Shown here in pieces: positions 42,032 to 52,036 of a stretch of 64,000 nucleotides of DNA. The notes beneath the pieces were generated by a model. That model ran no database searches, was not told the DNA's origin, and saw nothing but the letters and a program-made list of their open reading frames with translations. Position numbers and translations under genes: made by a program. Position 1 is the stretch's first letter. Every line of letters starts with the position of its first letter. The DNA comes from an uncultured Rhodopila sp. (GTDB lineage: Bacteria; Pseudomonadota; Alphaproteobacteria; Acetobacterales; Acetobacteraceae), in assembly GCF_903944925.1 (NCBI RefSeq), contig NZ_CAJATU010000063.1:62001-126000 (forward strand), read 5' to 3'.

Positions 42032-42787
42032 TTGCTGCTGTCGGATCTGACGACCGCCTTCATGCTGCTGACGCGGCTGCCGGTTGGGCGCTTCGCCCGG
42101 CCGGGGGTTGCGCCCGAGATGGCGCGTTGCGTCTGGGCCTTCCCCGTCGTCGGGTTGGTGGTGAACCTCGCGGCGGCGCTGGCCTACCGGCTTGGCCGGG
42201 AGGCCGGCCTGCCGCCGCTGCTGGCCGCCACGTGGACCCTGGTGGCCGTGGCGCTGATGACCGGGGCGTTGCACGAGGACGGCCTGGCGGACACGGCCGA
42301 CGGATTCGGTGGCGGCGCTACCCCGGCGCGCAAGCTGGAAATCATGCGCGACAGCCGCATCGGCAGCTACGGCGCGCTGGCGGTGCTGCTGTCGGTCGTG
42401 TTGCGCGTGTCGGCGATCGCGGCGCTCGGCCAGCCCGGCGCGGTCGCGGTCGGCTTGATCCTGGCGGGGATGCTCGGACGCAGCGGCATGATCCTGTTGC
42501 TTGTGCTGCTCCGGCCTGCGCGTGCGGACGGACTGGGCGCCTCCGTGGCACGGCCGCCGTTTTGGTCCGTGGCGGCCGGGCTGGGACTTTCGGTTGCCGC
42601 GTCGTTCGCGCTGCTGCCGGTGCGTCCGGCCCTGGCGGCGGTCGTGCTTGGCGCCGGCGCCTCGCTGGTGCTGGCGCGGATGGCTGTGGTCCGTATCGGC
42701 GGCTATACGGGCGACGTTCTGGGCGCCACCGAGATGGTCACCGGATGTGTCGTCCTGACCGGGCTCGCAAGCGCGTTCAGCGCGTAG
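42032..42787 (+). CDS. cobS: adenosylcobinamide-GDP ribazoletransferase
   Basis: FMLLTRLPVGR, GALHEDGLADTADGFGGG, RDSRIGSYGALA; likely TTG start just after the cobT stop. Confidence 0.94.
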   Translation: MLLSDLTTAFMLLTRLPVGRFARPGVAPEMARCVWAFPVVGLVVNLAAALAYRLGREAGLPPLLAATWTLVAVALMTGALHEDGLADTADGFGGGATPARKLEIMRDSRIGSYGALAVLLSVVLRVSAIAALGQPGAVAVGLILAGMLGRSGMILLLVLLRPARADGLGASVARPPFWSVAAGLGLSVAASFALLPVRPALAAVVLGAGASLVLARMAVVRIGGYTGDVLGATEMVTGCVVLTGLASAFSA

Positions 42788-42815
42788 CGTGACGCGCTGG
42801 CCCCACCGCCGACTG

Positions 42816-43667
42816 TCAGGGCAAGGCGGTCGCCGCTTCCTCCGCCACGATGGGGTTCCGCAACACGCCGATGCCGCTGATCTCGACCTCGATCGTGTCG
42901 CCCGGCTTCATCCAGAGCGGCGGAGTCTGATAGGCGCCCACCCCGCCCGTCGTGCCGGTGGCGATCACGTCGCCGGCCTCCAGTTGCGTGAAGGTGGAGC
43001 AGTATTCGATCAGCGCCGGGATGCCGAAGCACAGGTCGTCAATGGTGGCGTGCTGTTGCTCCACCCCGTTCAGCCGGCTGATCAGATGCGCTTTGGTGAT
43101 GTCGCCGGCTTTCTCCGGCGTGACGATCCACGGCCCGAACGCGCCGGACCGGAAGAAATTCTTGCCCGGGGTGAACTGCGAGGCGTGCCGCTGCCATTCC
43201 CGGATCGAGCCGTCGTTATAGCAGGAATACCCCGCCACCACGCTCTCCCAGTCCGCGGCCTTCACATGGCGGCAGCGGCGGCCGATGATCACCGCCAATT
43301 CGCCCTCATAGTCGAACGTCGCCGAGGCGGCCGGCCGCACCATTGCCTCGCCGTGCCCGACCTGCGCATTGGCAAACCGGGTAAAGATGATCGGCTTGGG
43401 CGGCGGCTCCCGCCCGCCTTCCTTGATGTGGGAGAGGTAGTTCAGCCCGATGCACAGGATCTTGTCGGGGTCCGGTATCGGCGGCAGGAAGCTGATGTCC
43501 TCCAGCCTGAAATCGGCGTGGCGGGCGGCTTCCTCGGCCAGCGACGTGGTGGCCCAGAGGGCGTGCTTCAGGGCCGGGGCCCTGGCGCCGAGGTCGATGA
43601 CGCCTTCGTTCTTGGCGATGCCCCAGCTTGCGACGCCGTCCGGACGGCGGAAGGTCAGCAGCTTCAT
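42816..43667 (-). CDS. fumarylacetoacetate hydrolase family protein
   Basis: ILCIGLNYLSHIKEGG, DYEGELAVIIGRRCRHV, ATGTTGGVGAYQTPP. Confidence 0.95.
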   Translation of the reverse strand: MKLLTFRRPDGVASWGIAKNEGVIDLGARAPALKHALWATTSLAEEAARHADFRLEDISFLPPIPDPDKILCIGLNYLSHIKEGGREPPPKPIIFTRFANAQVGHGEAMVRPAASATFDYEGELAVIIGRRCRHVKAADWESVVAGYSCYNDGSIREWQRHASQFTPGKNFFRSGAFGPWIVTPEKAGDITKAHLISRLNGVEQQHATIDDLCFGIPALIEYCSTFTQLEAGDVIATGTTGGVGAYQTPPLWMKPGDTIEVEISGIGVLRNPIVAEEAATALP

Positions 43668-43741
43668 TGCGACGGTCTCCTGTTCCCTGATCAAGGGATA
43701 CGGCGGAGGCGGCCGGGCGGCAATGACTGCTTTCCGATGGC

Positions 43742-44353
43742 CTAGCCGGCGTCGGATGACGCGATCGATACGTTCAGGTCGGTGACCAACCCGTTCTCCA
43801 ACGAATAAACCCAGCCATGCACGGTGATCTCCTGCCCGCGCGCCCAGGCTTCCTGCAGGAACACGTCGGATGCGACATTCTTTACTTGCCGCATGACATT
43901 CAGTTCGCACAGCCGGTTCAGCATCGCCGGCCGATGCGGGATGGCTTCCAGCGTTTCGCGGTTTTCGGCGTAGATTTCGCGGATCGGGTGCAGCCAGTGA
44001 TCCACCAGTCCGCGCCGCTGGCCGTCCACTGCGGCGGCGACACCGCCGCAGCCGTAATGGCCGACAACGAGGATGTGCCTCACTTTCAGCACATCGACGG
44101 CGAATTGCAGCACGGACAGGTAGTTGGCGTCCTGCGGCGGCGCCAGGTTGGCGACGTTACGGTGAACGAACAACTCGCCGGGGTCGAGATCGACGATCTC
44201 ATTCGCCGGCACGCGGCTGTCGGAGCAGCCGATCCAGAGGTATTCGGGGGTTTGCTGGGCGACAAGGCGCTTGAAGAAGTCGGCGTCGGCCGCGACTTTG
44301 CGCGCGGCCCAGGCCCGATTGTTCGCCTTCAGGTTATCCAGCATTGTCCTCAT
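43742..44353 (-). CDS. beta-carbonic anhydrase
   Basis: WIGCSDSRVPANEIV, FVHRNVANL, VVGHYGCGGVAAAV. Confidence 0.96.
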   Translation of the reverse strand: MRTMLDNLKANNRAWAARKVAADADFFKRLVAQQTPEYLWIGCSDSRVPANEIVDLDPGELFVHRNVANLAPPQDANYLSVLQFAVDVLKVRHILVVGHYGCGGVAAAVDGQRRGLVDHWLHPIREIYAENRETLEAIPHRPAMLNRLCELNVMRQVKNVASDVFLQEAWARGQEITVHGWVYSLENGLVTDLNVSIASSDAG

Positions 44354-44354
44354 T

Positions 44355-45671
44355 TCACGTTCTGACGGCAGGCGGGCCGGCGACGGCATCCAGTTCAGCA
44401 TTTGTAATCGGTTCAGCGCGGATGACAACCAGATATGCGAGTGCCGATACAAGCCCGATCGCCGCCGCCGCCAGCAGGGCCGGGACGAAGCTGCCGGTTG
44501 CCTGGACGATGAAGCCGGTGATCGTGGGCGCCAGGGCGCCGCCGAGATAGCCGCCGAAATTCTGGATCGCCCCGAGTGAGGCGGTGCAATGCGCCGGTGC
44601 GGCAACGGACGACAGCGCCCAGGACATGCCGCTGGCCGAGGCGCCGAACATCAGCGCCCCGGATATCGCCGCGACAGCAATGAAATCGCTGGATGATTCC
44701 GCTGCGACGACGGTAAAGCAGACCATGCCGAGCAGACCGACGATGACGGGGATCTTGCGGGAGTTGACGGGGGAAAAACCGCGCCGCATCAGGAAGTCGG
44801 CGATCCAGCCGCCGCCGATGCTGCCGGCGACCCCGAACGCGAAAGGAATGGCTGCGACGAGGCCGGTTTTCGGTATCGACATGTGCCGCTGTAACTCCAG
44901 ATAGCCGGGCAGCCAGGCGAGGTAGAGCCAGTTGATGTAGACGACGCCGAAAAATCCCAGCACCAGGCCCCATGTGGTGCGAAAGCGGAACAAGCCCAGC
45001 CATTCTGACAGGCTTACCCGGGCGTAGGTGCGGGTTTCCTCGCCTTCGGTGAGATAGTGGCGTTCTTCTTCGGTAAAGTGCTGCTCCGCGGGGTCGCGAT
45101 ACAGCAGGAACCAGACCGCGGATACGATCAGTCCGACGATGCCCATCGTTACGAACATCCAGCGCCAGCCGAAGCCGATCATCAGCGCCGTCAGTATCGG
45201 TGGCGCAATGGCCGGGCCGAGCGACGATGTGCAGTTCCAGGTTCCGGTCGGCAGGCCGCGGTCGCGGACGTTGTACCAGTCTCGAACGACGCGGACGGCG
45301 GAGGAGAACATCGGCGCCTCGCCCAGGCCGAGGAACACGCGGGCGATGGAGAACTGCCAGAACGAGGTGACGAACCCGGCCGTCGCCTGGGCAATGGACC
45401 ACAGGGCGAGGCCGGCGCCCAGAAGGCGATGCGGGCCGACGCGATCGACCAGCGCGCCGCCGGGCAGTTGGGCGAAGGCATAGGCCCAGAGGAAGGCCGA
45501 CAGCAGCAGCCCCATGTCGGCGATCGACAGCCCGAGTTCCTGGCGGATCAGCGGATTGGCGATCGAGAGGGTGGAGCGGTCGAGGTAGTTCAGGGTGCCC
45601 GCGACGACCAGCATGATCAGGGCGGTGCGTTGTTTGCGCCGGATGCTGGCGGGTGCAATTGGTTTGGCCAT
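44355..45671 (-). CDS. MFS transporter
   Basis: 12-TM pattern, NYLDRSTLSIANPLI, FGLGEAPMFSSAVRVV-like segment. Confidence 0.92.
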   Translation of the reverse strand: MAKPIAPASIRRKQRTALIMLVVAGTLNYLDRSTLSIANPLIRQELGLSIADMGLLLSAFLWAYAFAQLPGGALVDRVGPHRLLGAGLALWSIAQATAGFVTSFWQFSIARVFLGLGEAPMFSSAVRVVRDWYNVRDRGLPTGTWNCTSSLGPAIAPPILTALMIGFGWRWMFVTMGIVGLIVSAVWFLLYRDPAEQHFTEEERHYLTEGEETRTYARVSLSEWLGLFRFRTTWGLVLGFFGVVYINWLYLAWLPGYLELQRHMSIPKTGLVAAIPFAFGVAGSIGGGWIADFLMRRGFSPVNSRKIPVIVGLLGMVCFTVVAAESSSDFIAVAAISGALMFGASASGMSWALSSVAAPAHCTASLGAIQNFGGYLGGALAPTITGFIVQATGSFVPALLAAAAIGLVSALAYLVVIRAEPITNAELDAVAGPPAVRT

Positions 45672-45839
45672 TGAACGTCCTCCCCGGGACTTTGCTTCGG
45701 CGGCGGATGTTAGGGTCGGATGGGCTGTGCCGAAAGGCTTCACGGTTCAGTGAAGATGAGAGAAAAGTTCTGCCCGATCCGTGCAGGCTTGACCAAGATG
45801 CGGCCGCATGCAAACCAGTATGGCAGGATAGCTGCTCTT

Positions 45840-45872
45840 GTGTCATGGCCGGATTTAGTCCGGCCATGACAC
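45840..45872. repeat. intergenic palindrome
   Basis: 14-bp perfect stem GTGTCATGGCCGGA-TTTAG-TCCGGCCATGACAC. Confidence 0.9.
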
Positions 45873-45945
45873 GGGGGCGTCTTGCCTCCCCGGCCGCCAA
45901 GCCAGCACATGCAGCGACCGGGCATGACAAAGGAGGGAAACCGGG

Positions 45946-47094
45946 ATGACACCAACGCAATTCGCACTGTCTGTCCCGGAACAGCATCTGGCCGATCTCC
46001 GGGCGAGGCTTGCGCTGACGCGTTTCCCCGACCAGGCCCCGAACGCGCCCTGGGCCTATGGCACCGACCTGGACTACATGAAATCGCTTGTCTCCTACTG
46101 GCACAACCAGTTCGACTGGCGGGCGCAGGAGGCGCTGCTGAACGCCTTCCCGCAGTTCAAGGTCTCGCTGCCGGATGTCGATATGCATTACCTGCACGTG
46201 CCTGGGCGGGGGCCGTCGCCGATGCCGCTGCTGCTGATGCATGGCTGGCCCGGCTCGGTGTTCGAATTCGTCGATATCATCCCGCGGCTGACCGATCCCA
46301 CCCGTTTCGGCGGCGATCCGGCCGATGCGTTCACCGTGGTGGCGCCTTCGCTGCCCGGCTACGGCCTGTCGTTCAGGCCGGGGCAGAAACGGTTCAGCAT
46401 CGAGGAGATCGCCGAGCGGTTTTCGACCCTGATGACTGACGTGCTGGGATACCGGCGCTACGGCGCGCAGGGCGGCGACTACGGCGCCTTCACCGCCTCT
46501 CGCCTCGGTCACGCCCGGGCAGACCAGGTGATCGGCATTCACATCAACCTGCTTGCCGTTCGCCGCGACGGCCCGCCCCCGACCGAACCGACCGAGGCGG
46601 AACAGCGCTATTTCGCCGATCTCGCCGACTGGCTGAAGGAGGAAACCGGATACCAGTGGATTCAGGGCACCAAGCCGCAAACCCTGGCCTATGCACTGAC
46701 GGATTCGCCTTCCGGCCTGGCCGCGTGGATCGCGGAGAAGTTCCGCACCTGGACGGACTGCGGCGGCGACCCGGAAACCGCCGTCAGCCGCGATCGCATG
46801 CTGGCGAACATTTCATTATACTGGTTCACCGGCGCCATCGGCTCTTCGTTCTGGCCTTACTATGCCCGAATGCACGGCGGATGGCCGATTCCGCGCAGCG
46901 GAACGGTGGATGTGCCGATGGGGTATTGCGAATTTCCGAAGGAAATCGTTCGTCCGCCGCGATCCGTTGCGGAACGCGTGTACACCGACATCCGGCGCTG
47001 GACGGCGATGCCGCGCGGCGGTCATTTCGCCGCGATGGAACAGCCCGAGGCGCTGGCCCGGGAGGTTTCGGCGTTCTTCCGCGATTTGCGATAG
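45946..47094 (+). CDS. epoxide hydrolase family alpha/beta hydrolase
   Basis: N-terminal epoxide hydrolase domain, LLMHGWPGSVFEFVDIIP, AQGGDYGAFTASRLG. Confidence 0.94.
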   Translation: MTPTQFALSVPEQHLADLRARLALTRFPDQAPNAPWAYGTDLDYMKSLVSYWHNQFDWRAQEALLNAFPQFKVSLPDVDMHYLHVPGRGPSPMPLLLMHGWPGSVFEFVDIIPRLTDPTRFGGDPADAFTVVAPSLPGYGLSFRPGQKRFSIEEIAERFSTLMTDVLGYRRYGAQGGDYGAFTASRLGHARADQVIGIHINLLAVRRDGPPPTEPTEAEQRYFADLADWLKEETGYQWIQGTKPQTLAYALTDSPSGLAAWIAEKFRTWTDCGGDPETAVSRDRMLANISLYWFTGAIGSSFWPYYARMHGGWPIPRSGTVDVPMGYCEFPKEIVRPPRSVAERVYTDIRRWTAMPRGGHFAAMEQPEALAREVSAFFRDLR

Positions 47095-47173
47095 TCCTTC
47101 GTCTTGCCAGCGCCCGGCGGGGCGTGCAGGGTCGCGCCAAGGCCCGGCACAGGGCGGCCCCCGGGAGGACAAG

Positions 47174-48481
47174 ATGCTGCAAACGAAGACGGCGCCTGCG
47201 GACACGGTTGGCGCGCCGGTTGGCCACTATCGCTGGACGATTATCGGCCTGCTGTTCGTCATTACGACGATAAACTACATGGATCGCAACCTGCTTGGCG
47301 TGCTGAAGCCGACGATCCAGGGCGATCTGCATTTCAATGAGACCGAATACGGGCAGATCGTCTTCGCCTTCAGCATGGCCTATGCCGCCGGCTATGCCAG
47401 CATGGGCGCCTTCACAGACAAGGTCGGCGTTCGCATCGGCCTCGCGGTCGCGGCGATGATCTGGTGCGCGGCCTCGGCAGCGCACGGACTGGTTACCGGC
47501 GTGACCGGTTTCATCTTTGCCCGGATCGCGCTCGGGATTGGGGAGGGCGGCAATTTCCCGACCTGCATCAAGTCGGTCGCCACCTGGTTCCCGGTGCGGG
47601 ACCGGGCACTCGCCACGGGTATTTTCAACTCCGGCAGCAATGTCGGCGGATTGGTGGCGCCGCTGATCGCGGCATTCGTTACTTCGCTATGGGGGTGGCA
47701 GGCGGCGTTCTACGTCACCGGCTTCGTCGGCTTCGTTTGGGTTGCGTTCTGGTGGGCGATTTATCGCGCTCCGGAGGAGCATCCCCGGGTCACCGCGGCG
47801 GAACTGGCCTATATTCACAGCGACCAGGACGTGCCGGCCAAGCCGATAGCCTGGTCCCGGTTACTGCAATATCCCGGGACGTGGACGTATATTATCGGTG
47901 CCGTGCTGACCAATCCGGTTTGGTGGTTCTACAACAACTGGGTGCCGAGCTTCCTGTTCTCGAAATACCACGTCAACCTGATGGCGCTGGGGCTGCCGCT
48001 GGTGGTCATCTACCTGATGACGGATGTCGGCTCGATCGTCGGCGGCTGGGTGTCGGGGCGGTTGATCAAGTCCGGGTTCGGGGTTTTCACCTCCCGCAAG
48101 CTGGCGCTGCTGGGCTGCGCGCTGTGCACGGTGCCGGTTTTCATGGCGCCCGATGCCGATTCCATCTGGGTCTCGGTCCTGCTGATTGGCCTGGCGATGG
48201 CGGCGCATCAGGGGTTTTCGGCAAACCTGTTCACCATGGTTTCGGATACGATGCCAAAGGCCGCGGTGGCGGGCGCCGTCGGCCTGGGCGGATCGATCAG
48301 TTCGGTGCTGAGCGGGTTCTCGGCAATTTTCGTCGGGCGGCTTCTGGATGCGACGCATAACAACTACACGCTGCTGTTCTTCATCGGCGCGGCGGCCTAC
48401 GTGGTGGCGACGTTGGCGATCCATTTCCTGCTGCCGCGGCATCGGGCCGATCTGATCGGATCGATGTCGGCTGCGGAGTAG
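47174..48481 (+). CDS. MFS transporter (hexuronate/anion:cation symporter-like)
   Basis: TTINYMDRNLLGVLKPTI, GIGEGGNFPTCIKSVATWFP, GIFNSGSNVGG. Confidence 0.93.
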   Translation: MLQTKTAPADTVGAPVGHYRWTIIGLLFVITTINYMDRNLLGVLKPTIQGDLHFNETEYGQIVFAFSMAYAAGYASMGAFTDKVGVRIGLAVAAMIWCAASAAHGLVTGVTGFIFARIALGIGEGGNFPTCIKSVATWFPVRDRALATGIFNSGSNVGGLVAPLIAAFVTSLWGWQAAFYVTGFVGFVWVAFWWAIYRAPEEHPRVTAAELAYIHSDQDVPAKPIAWSRLLQYPGTWTYIIGAVLTNPVWWFYNNWVPSFLFSKYHVNLMALGLPLVVIYLMTDVGSIVGGWVSGRLIKSGFGVFTSRKLALLGCALCTVPVFMAPDADSIWVSVLLIGLAMAAHQGFSANLFTMVSDTMPKAAVAGAVGLGGSISSVLSGFSAIFVGRLLDATHNNYTLLFFIGAAAYVVATLAIHFLLPRHRADLIGSMSAAE

Positions 48482-48508
48482 GGTGGGAGGGCAGCAAAAA
48501 GGAAGATC

Positions 48509-48638
48509 TGACATGGATTTTCACGGATTAAGGGCACAGATTACACGGAAAACCCCAACGACAAAGCAGGGCGGTCCGACCCGACGCATTCGACTGTTCA
48601 GTGTAATCTGTGCCCTTAATCCGTGAAAATCCGTGTCA
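48509..48638. repeat. long inverted repeat in the MFS-hpnK intergenic region
   Basis: 38-bp arms with one mismatch (48509-48546 / 48601-48638), inner 32 bp perfect, 54-nt spacer. Confidence 0.93.
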
Positions 48639-48736
48639 CGACTTGCCTTGCTTACAGCCCCCCGGGCCGCTCGATGTCCGAAGGTGCTGCGGGCAGGCGA
48701 CTGGACGAACGCTGCCGTATCCGTCAGCAAGCCGGC

Positions 48737-49531
48737 ATGAAAACCGTCACCTTCTCCGCCGACGATTTCGGCCTTACCGACTCCGTCAACGAGGGCATCG
48801 AGCGTGCCCACCGCGACGGCGTCCTCCAGGCCGCCAGCCTGATGGTTGCCGCCCCGGCGGCAGCCGATGCCGTCCGCCGCGCCCGCGCCAATCCGTCGCT
48901 GCGTGTCGGCCTGCACCTGGTGGTCATCGAGGGGCCGGCAGTTCTGCCGCCCGCCACGATTCCGCGCCTTGTGGACGCAACCGGCACGTTCCCCTCCGAT
49001 CAGCTTCGGCTCGGCATCGACTATTTCTTCCGCCCGCGTATCCGCCGCCAGCTTGAGGCGGAAATCCGCGCGCAGTTCGCCGCCTTCGCTGCCACCGGGC
49101 TGCGACTGGACCACGCCAACGCGCACAAGCACATGCACCTTCACCCGACGGTCGGGGCGATGATGCTGCGCATCGGCCGCGAGTTCGGCCTGGACCGCAT
49201 CCGCATCCCCGCCGAACCGCCCGCCGTCCTGGCGCGTTGCGGCACCAGCGCCGGCATCGGCGATGCGGTGCTGTACCGCTGGACAAATGTCCTCCGCCGC
49301 CAGGCCCGCGCCGCCGGCGTCGCCACCAACGATCACTGTTTCGGCCTGGCCTGGAGCGGCCACATGACAGCCGAGCGCGTCCGCCGCCTGCTGGCCAACC
49401 TGCCGGACGGCGACAGCGAAATCTACTTCCACCCGGCGGCCCGCCCTGATGCGGTGCTACAGCGGCTGATGCCGGACTATGAGCACGAAGCCGAACTCGC
49501 CGCGCTGTTGGAGGCCGGAACAAACGCCTGA
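48737..49531 (+). CDS. hpnK: hopanoid biosynthesis-associated HpnK / ChbG-YdjC family deacetylase
   Basis: KTVTFSADDFGLTDSVNEGIERAHRDGVLQAASLMV, LDHANAHKHMHLHPTV. Confidence 0.88.
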   Translation: MKTVTFSADDFGLTDSVNEGIERAHRDGVLQAASLMVAAPAAADAVRRARANPSLRVGLHLVVIEGPAVLPPATIPRLVDATGTFPSDQLRLGIDYFFRPRIRRQLEAEIRAQFAAFAATGLRLDHANAHKHMHLHPTVGAMMLRIGREFGLDRIRIPAEPPAVLARCGTSAGIGDAVLYRWTNVLRRQARAAGVATNDHCFGLAWSGHMTAERVRRLLANLPDGDSEIYFHPAARPDAVLQRLMPDYEHEAELAALLEAGTNA

Positions 49532-49539
49532 GCCCCCTC

Positions 49540-50259
49540 TTGCTGCCGCCGCAACAAACCCGCAAATATGCCGCCAACGGGGACTGGCCGCAGGAGACCG
49601 CTTTGGCGAAAGCTGCCGCGAACAGGCAGGGTACGGCGACAGACGTGCTCTGCCTGAAAATAACGTTGCGCCACATCAAGCCGCCGATATGGCGCCGCAT
49701 CCTGGTGCCCGGTTGCATGACCTTGGCCGACCTGCATCTCGCGATCCAGGCGGCCATGGGGTGGCAAAATGGCCACCTGCACGCCTTCGATATCAACGGC
49801 GAGCAATACGGCGACCCGTCGATGATGGACGACGTCGCCAGCGAGCGCCGGCTGAAGCTCAACACTCTGGCCAACAGCGGCGTCACACGTTTCACATACA
49901 CATACGACTTCGGCGACGACTGGGAGCACGAGGTCCTGATCGAGAAGGCTCCCTCCGCCCACTCCGCGACAGCCTTCCCGGCCTGCGTCGGCGGCAAGCG
50001 CAACTGTCCGCCGGAGGATTGCGGCGGCCCGTGGGGCTATGCGGACCTGCTGCCCATCCTGGCCGATCCGGCCAATCCGCAATACAAAGAGATGCAGGAG
50101 TGGATCGGCGGGGCGTTCGATCCTGAAGCGTTTTCGGTCGAGGATGCCGACGCGAGCCTGGCGGCGTTCTTCGGCCGGAAGGAACCGGCGGCGGATGCGG
50201 AATCGCGCGCTCCGGCGCCGAAGCCTGCCCGCAAGCGCAAGGCTGTTCCATCGCCATAA
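49540..50259 (+). CDS. plasmid pRiA4b ORF-3 family protein
   Basis: LKITLRHIKPPIWRRILVPG, YTYDFGDDWEHEV, CPPEDCGGPWGYADLL. Confidence 0.92.
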   Translation: MLPPQQTRKYAANGDWPQETALAKAAANRQGTATDVLCLKITLRHIKPPIWRRILVPGCMTLADLHLAIQAAMGWQNGHLHAFDINGEQYGDPSMMDDVASERRLKLNTLANSGVTRFTYTYDFGDDWEHEVLIEKAPSAHSATAFPACVGGKRNCPPEDCGGPWGYADLLPILADPANPQYKEMQEWIGGAFDPEAFSVEDADASLAAFFGRKEPAADAESRAPAPKPARKRKAVPSP

Positions 50260-50356
50260 CCAAAGCGCGCGGGCCGATTGCGACGGCCCCGTTAGCAGAT
50301 TATGAACGCGGCTTCATCAGGCTCGCCGAAAGCGCGTGCCAGGGAGAGACGCCGCC

Positions 50357-51988
50357 ATGACCAGCCCGTACGACCAACTGCCGAAGAATCAGGCCAATTA
50401 TGCGCCTCTGACGCCGCTGACCTTCATCGAGCGGGCGGCGTATGTCTACCCGGACAAGCTGTCGGTGATCCATGGCGATGTGCGCTTCACCTGGAAGCAG
50501 ACCTATGCGCGCGCGCGGCGCCTTGCCTCCGCCCTGTCGCAGCATGGCATCGGCAAGAACCACACGGTTGCGGTGATGGCGCCCAACACTCCGCCGATGG
50601 TCGAAGCGGCGTTCGGCGTCCCGATGTGCGGCGCTGTGCTGAACACGCTGAACACCCGCCTCGACGCCCCGACCATCGCGTTCATGCTCAAGCATGGCGA
50701 GGCGAAGGCGCTGATTACCGACCGGGAGTTCTCGCCGGTCATCGAAGAGGCGCTGGCGCTGCTGGAGACGAAGCCGCTGGTGATCGACATCGACGACCCT
50801 GAATGGACCGGCGGCAAGCTGCTGGGTGCGACGACGTATGAGGCATTCCTGGCGGGCGGCGATCCGGACTACGCTTGGCAGAATCCGGCCGACGAGTGGG
50901 ACGCCATCGCGCTGAACTACACCTCCGGCACCACGGGCGACCCGAAGGGCGTGGTGTACCACCATCGCGGCGCGCACCTGAACGCGATCAGCAACATCCT
51001 GAACTGGGGGATGCAGCAGCACGCGGTGTATCTGTGGACGCTGCCGATGTTCCACTGCAACGGCTGGTGCTTCCCGTGGACGGTGGCGGAACGCGCCGGG
51101 ATCAATGTCTGTCTGCGCCGGATCGACGCAAAATCGGTGCTGGACGCCATCCGCGATCATGAAGTGACGCATATGTGCGGCGCGCCGATTGTCTACGCCA
51201 TGCTGATCAATGCGCCGAAGGAGTTGCGGGAGGAGATCACGCATCGCATTGCCGGGCAGGTGGCCGGTGCGGCGCCTCCCGCGGCGATCATCGAAGGCGC
51301 CGATCAGATGGGCATCGAACTCACGCATGTGTACGGGCTGACCGAGGTATACGGGCCGGCCAGTGTCTGCTCCAAGCAAGAGTCCTGGGCGTTCCTGCCG
51401 ATCGACCGCCGCGCCGAACGCAACGGCCGGCAAGGGGTGCGGACGCCATTGCAGGAGGCGATGGCGGTGCTTAATCCGGAAACAATGGAATCCGTGCCGT
51501 GGGACGGCGAGACCATGGGCGAGATCATGTTCCGCGGCAACATTACGATGAAAGGCTACCTGAAGAACCCGTCCGCCACGGACAAGGCGTTCGAAGGCGG
51601 CTGGTTCCATACCGGCGACCTCGCGGTGATGCAGCCCGACGGGTACGCGAAAATCCGCGACCGCTCGAAGGACATCATCATCTCCGGCGGCGAGAACATC
51701 TCATCCATTGAGGTCGAGGATACGCTGTATCGCCACCCGGCGGTGCTGAGCGCCGCGGTGGTGGCGCAACCGGACGAGAAATGGGGCGAGACCCCCTGCG
51801 CCTTCATCGAACTGAAAGTCGGCGCCACGGCGACAGCGGACGAACTGCGTGACTTCTGCCGCGAGCACATGGCCCGGTTCAAGGTGCCGAAGACGTTCGT
51901 GTTCCGGGAGATTCCGAAGACGTCCACGGGGAAGATCCAGAAATTCGTGCTGCGGGCGCTGGCGAAGTCTTCCTCGGCGATCGAGTAG
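50357..51988 (+). CDS. acyl-CoA synthetase (AMP-forming)
   Basis: NYTSGTTGDPKGVVYHHRGAH, GWFHTGDLAVMQPDGY, PKTSTGKIQKFVLR. Confidence 0.95.
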   Translation: MTSPYDQLPKNQANYAPLTPLTFIERAAYVYPDKLSVIHGDVRFTWKQTYARARRLASALSQHGIGKNHTVAVMAPNTPPMVEAAFGVPMCGAVLNTLNTRLDAPTIAFMLKHGEAKALITDREFSPVIEEALALLETKPLVIDIDDPEWTGGKLLGATTYEAFLAGGDPDYAWQNPADEWDAIALNYTSGTTGDPKGVVYHHRGAHLNAISNILNWGMQQHAVYLWTLPMFHCNGWCFPWTVAERAGINVCLRRIDAKSVLDAIRDHEVTHMCGAPIVYAMLINAPKELREEITHRIAGQVAGAAPPAAIIEGADQMGIELTHVYGLTEVYGPASVCSKQESWAFLPIDRRAERNGRQGVRTPLQEAMAVLNPETMESVPWDGETMGEIMFRGNITMKGYLKNPSATDKAFEGGWFHTGDLAVMQPDGYAKIRDRSKDIIISGGENISSIEVEDTLYRHPAVLSAAVVAQPDEKWGETPCAFIELKVGATATADELRDFCREHMARFKVPKTFVFREIPKTSTGKIQKFVLRALAKSSSAIE

Positions 51989-52036
51989 GGCGCGGCGGCG
52001 GCAATCGCGCACCGTCCAGGCCTCGCCCCGGCCCGA

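Noticed and set aside
50357-51988. Acyl-CoA synthetase as the p-coumaroyl-CoA ligase for PYP
   Set aside because: Sequence looks like a general fatty/medium-chain acyl-CoA synthetase and lies 3 kb away on the other strand; kept only as a test suggestion.
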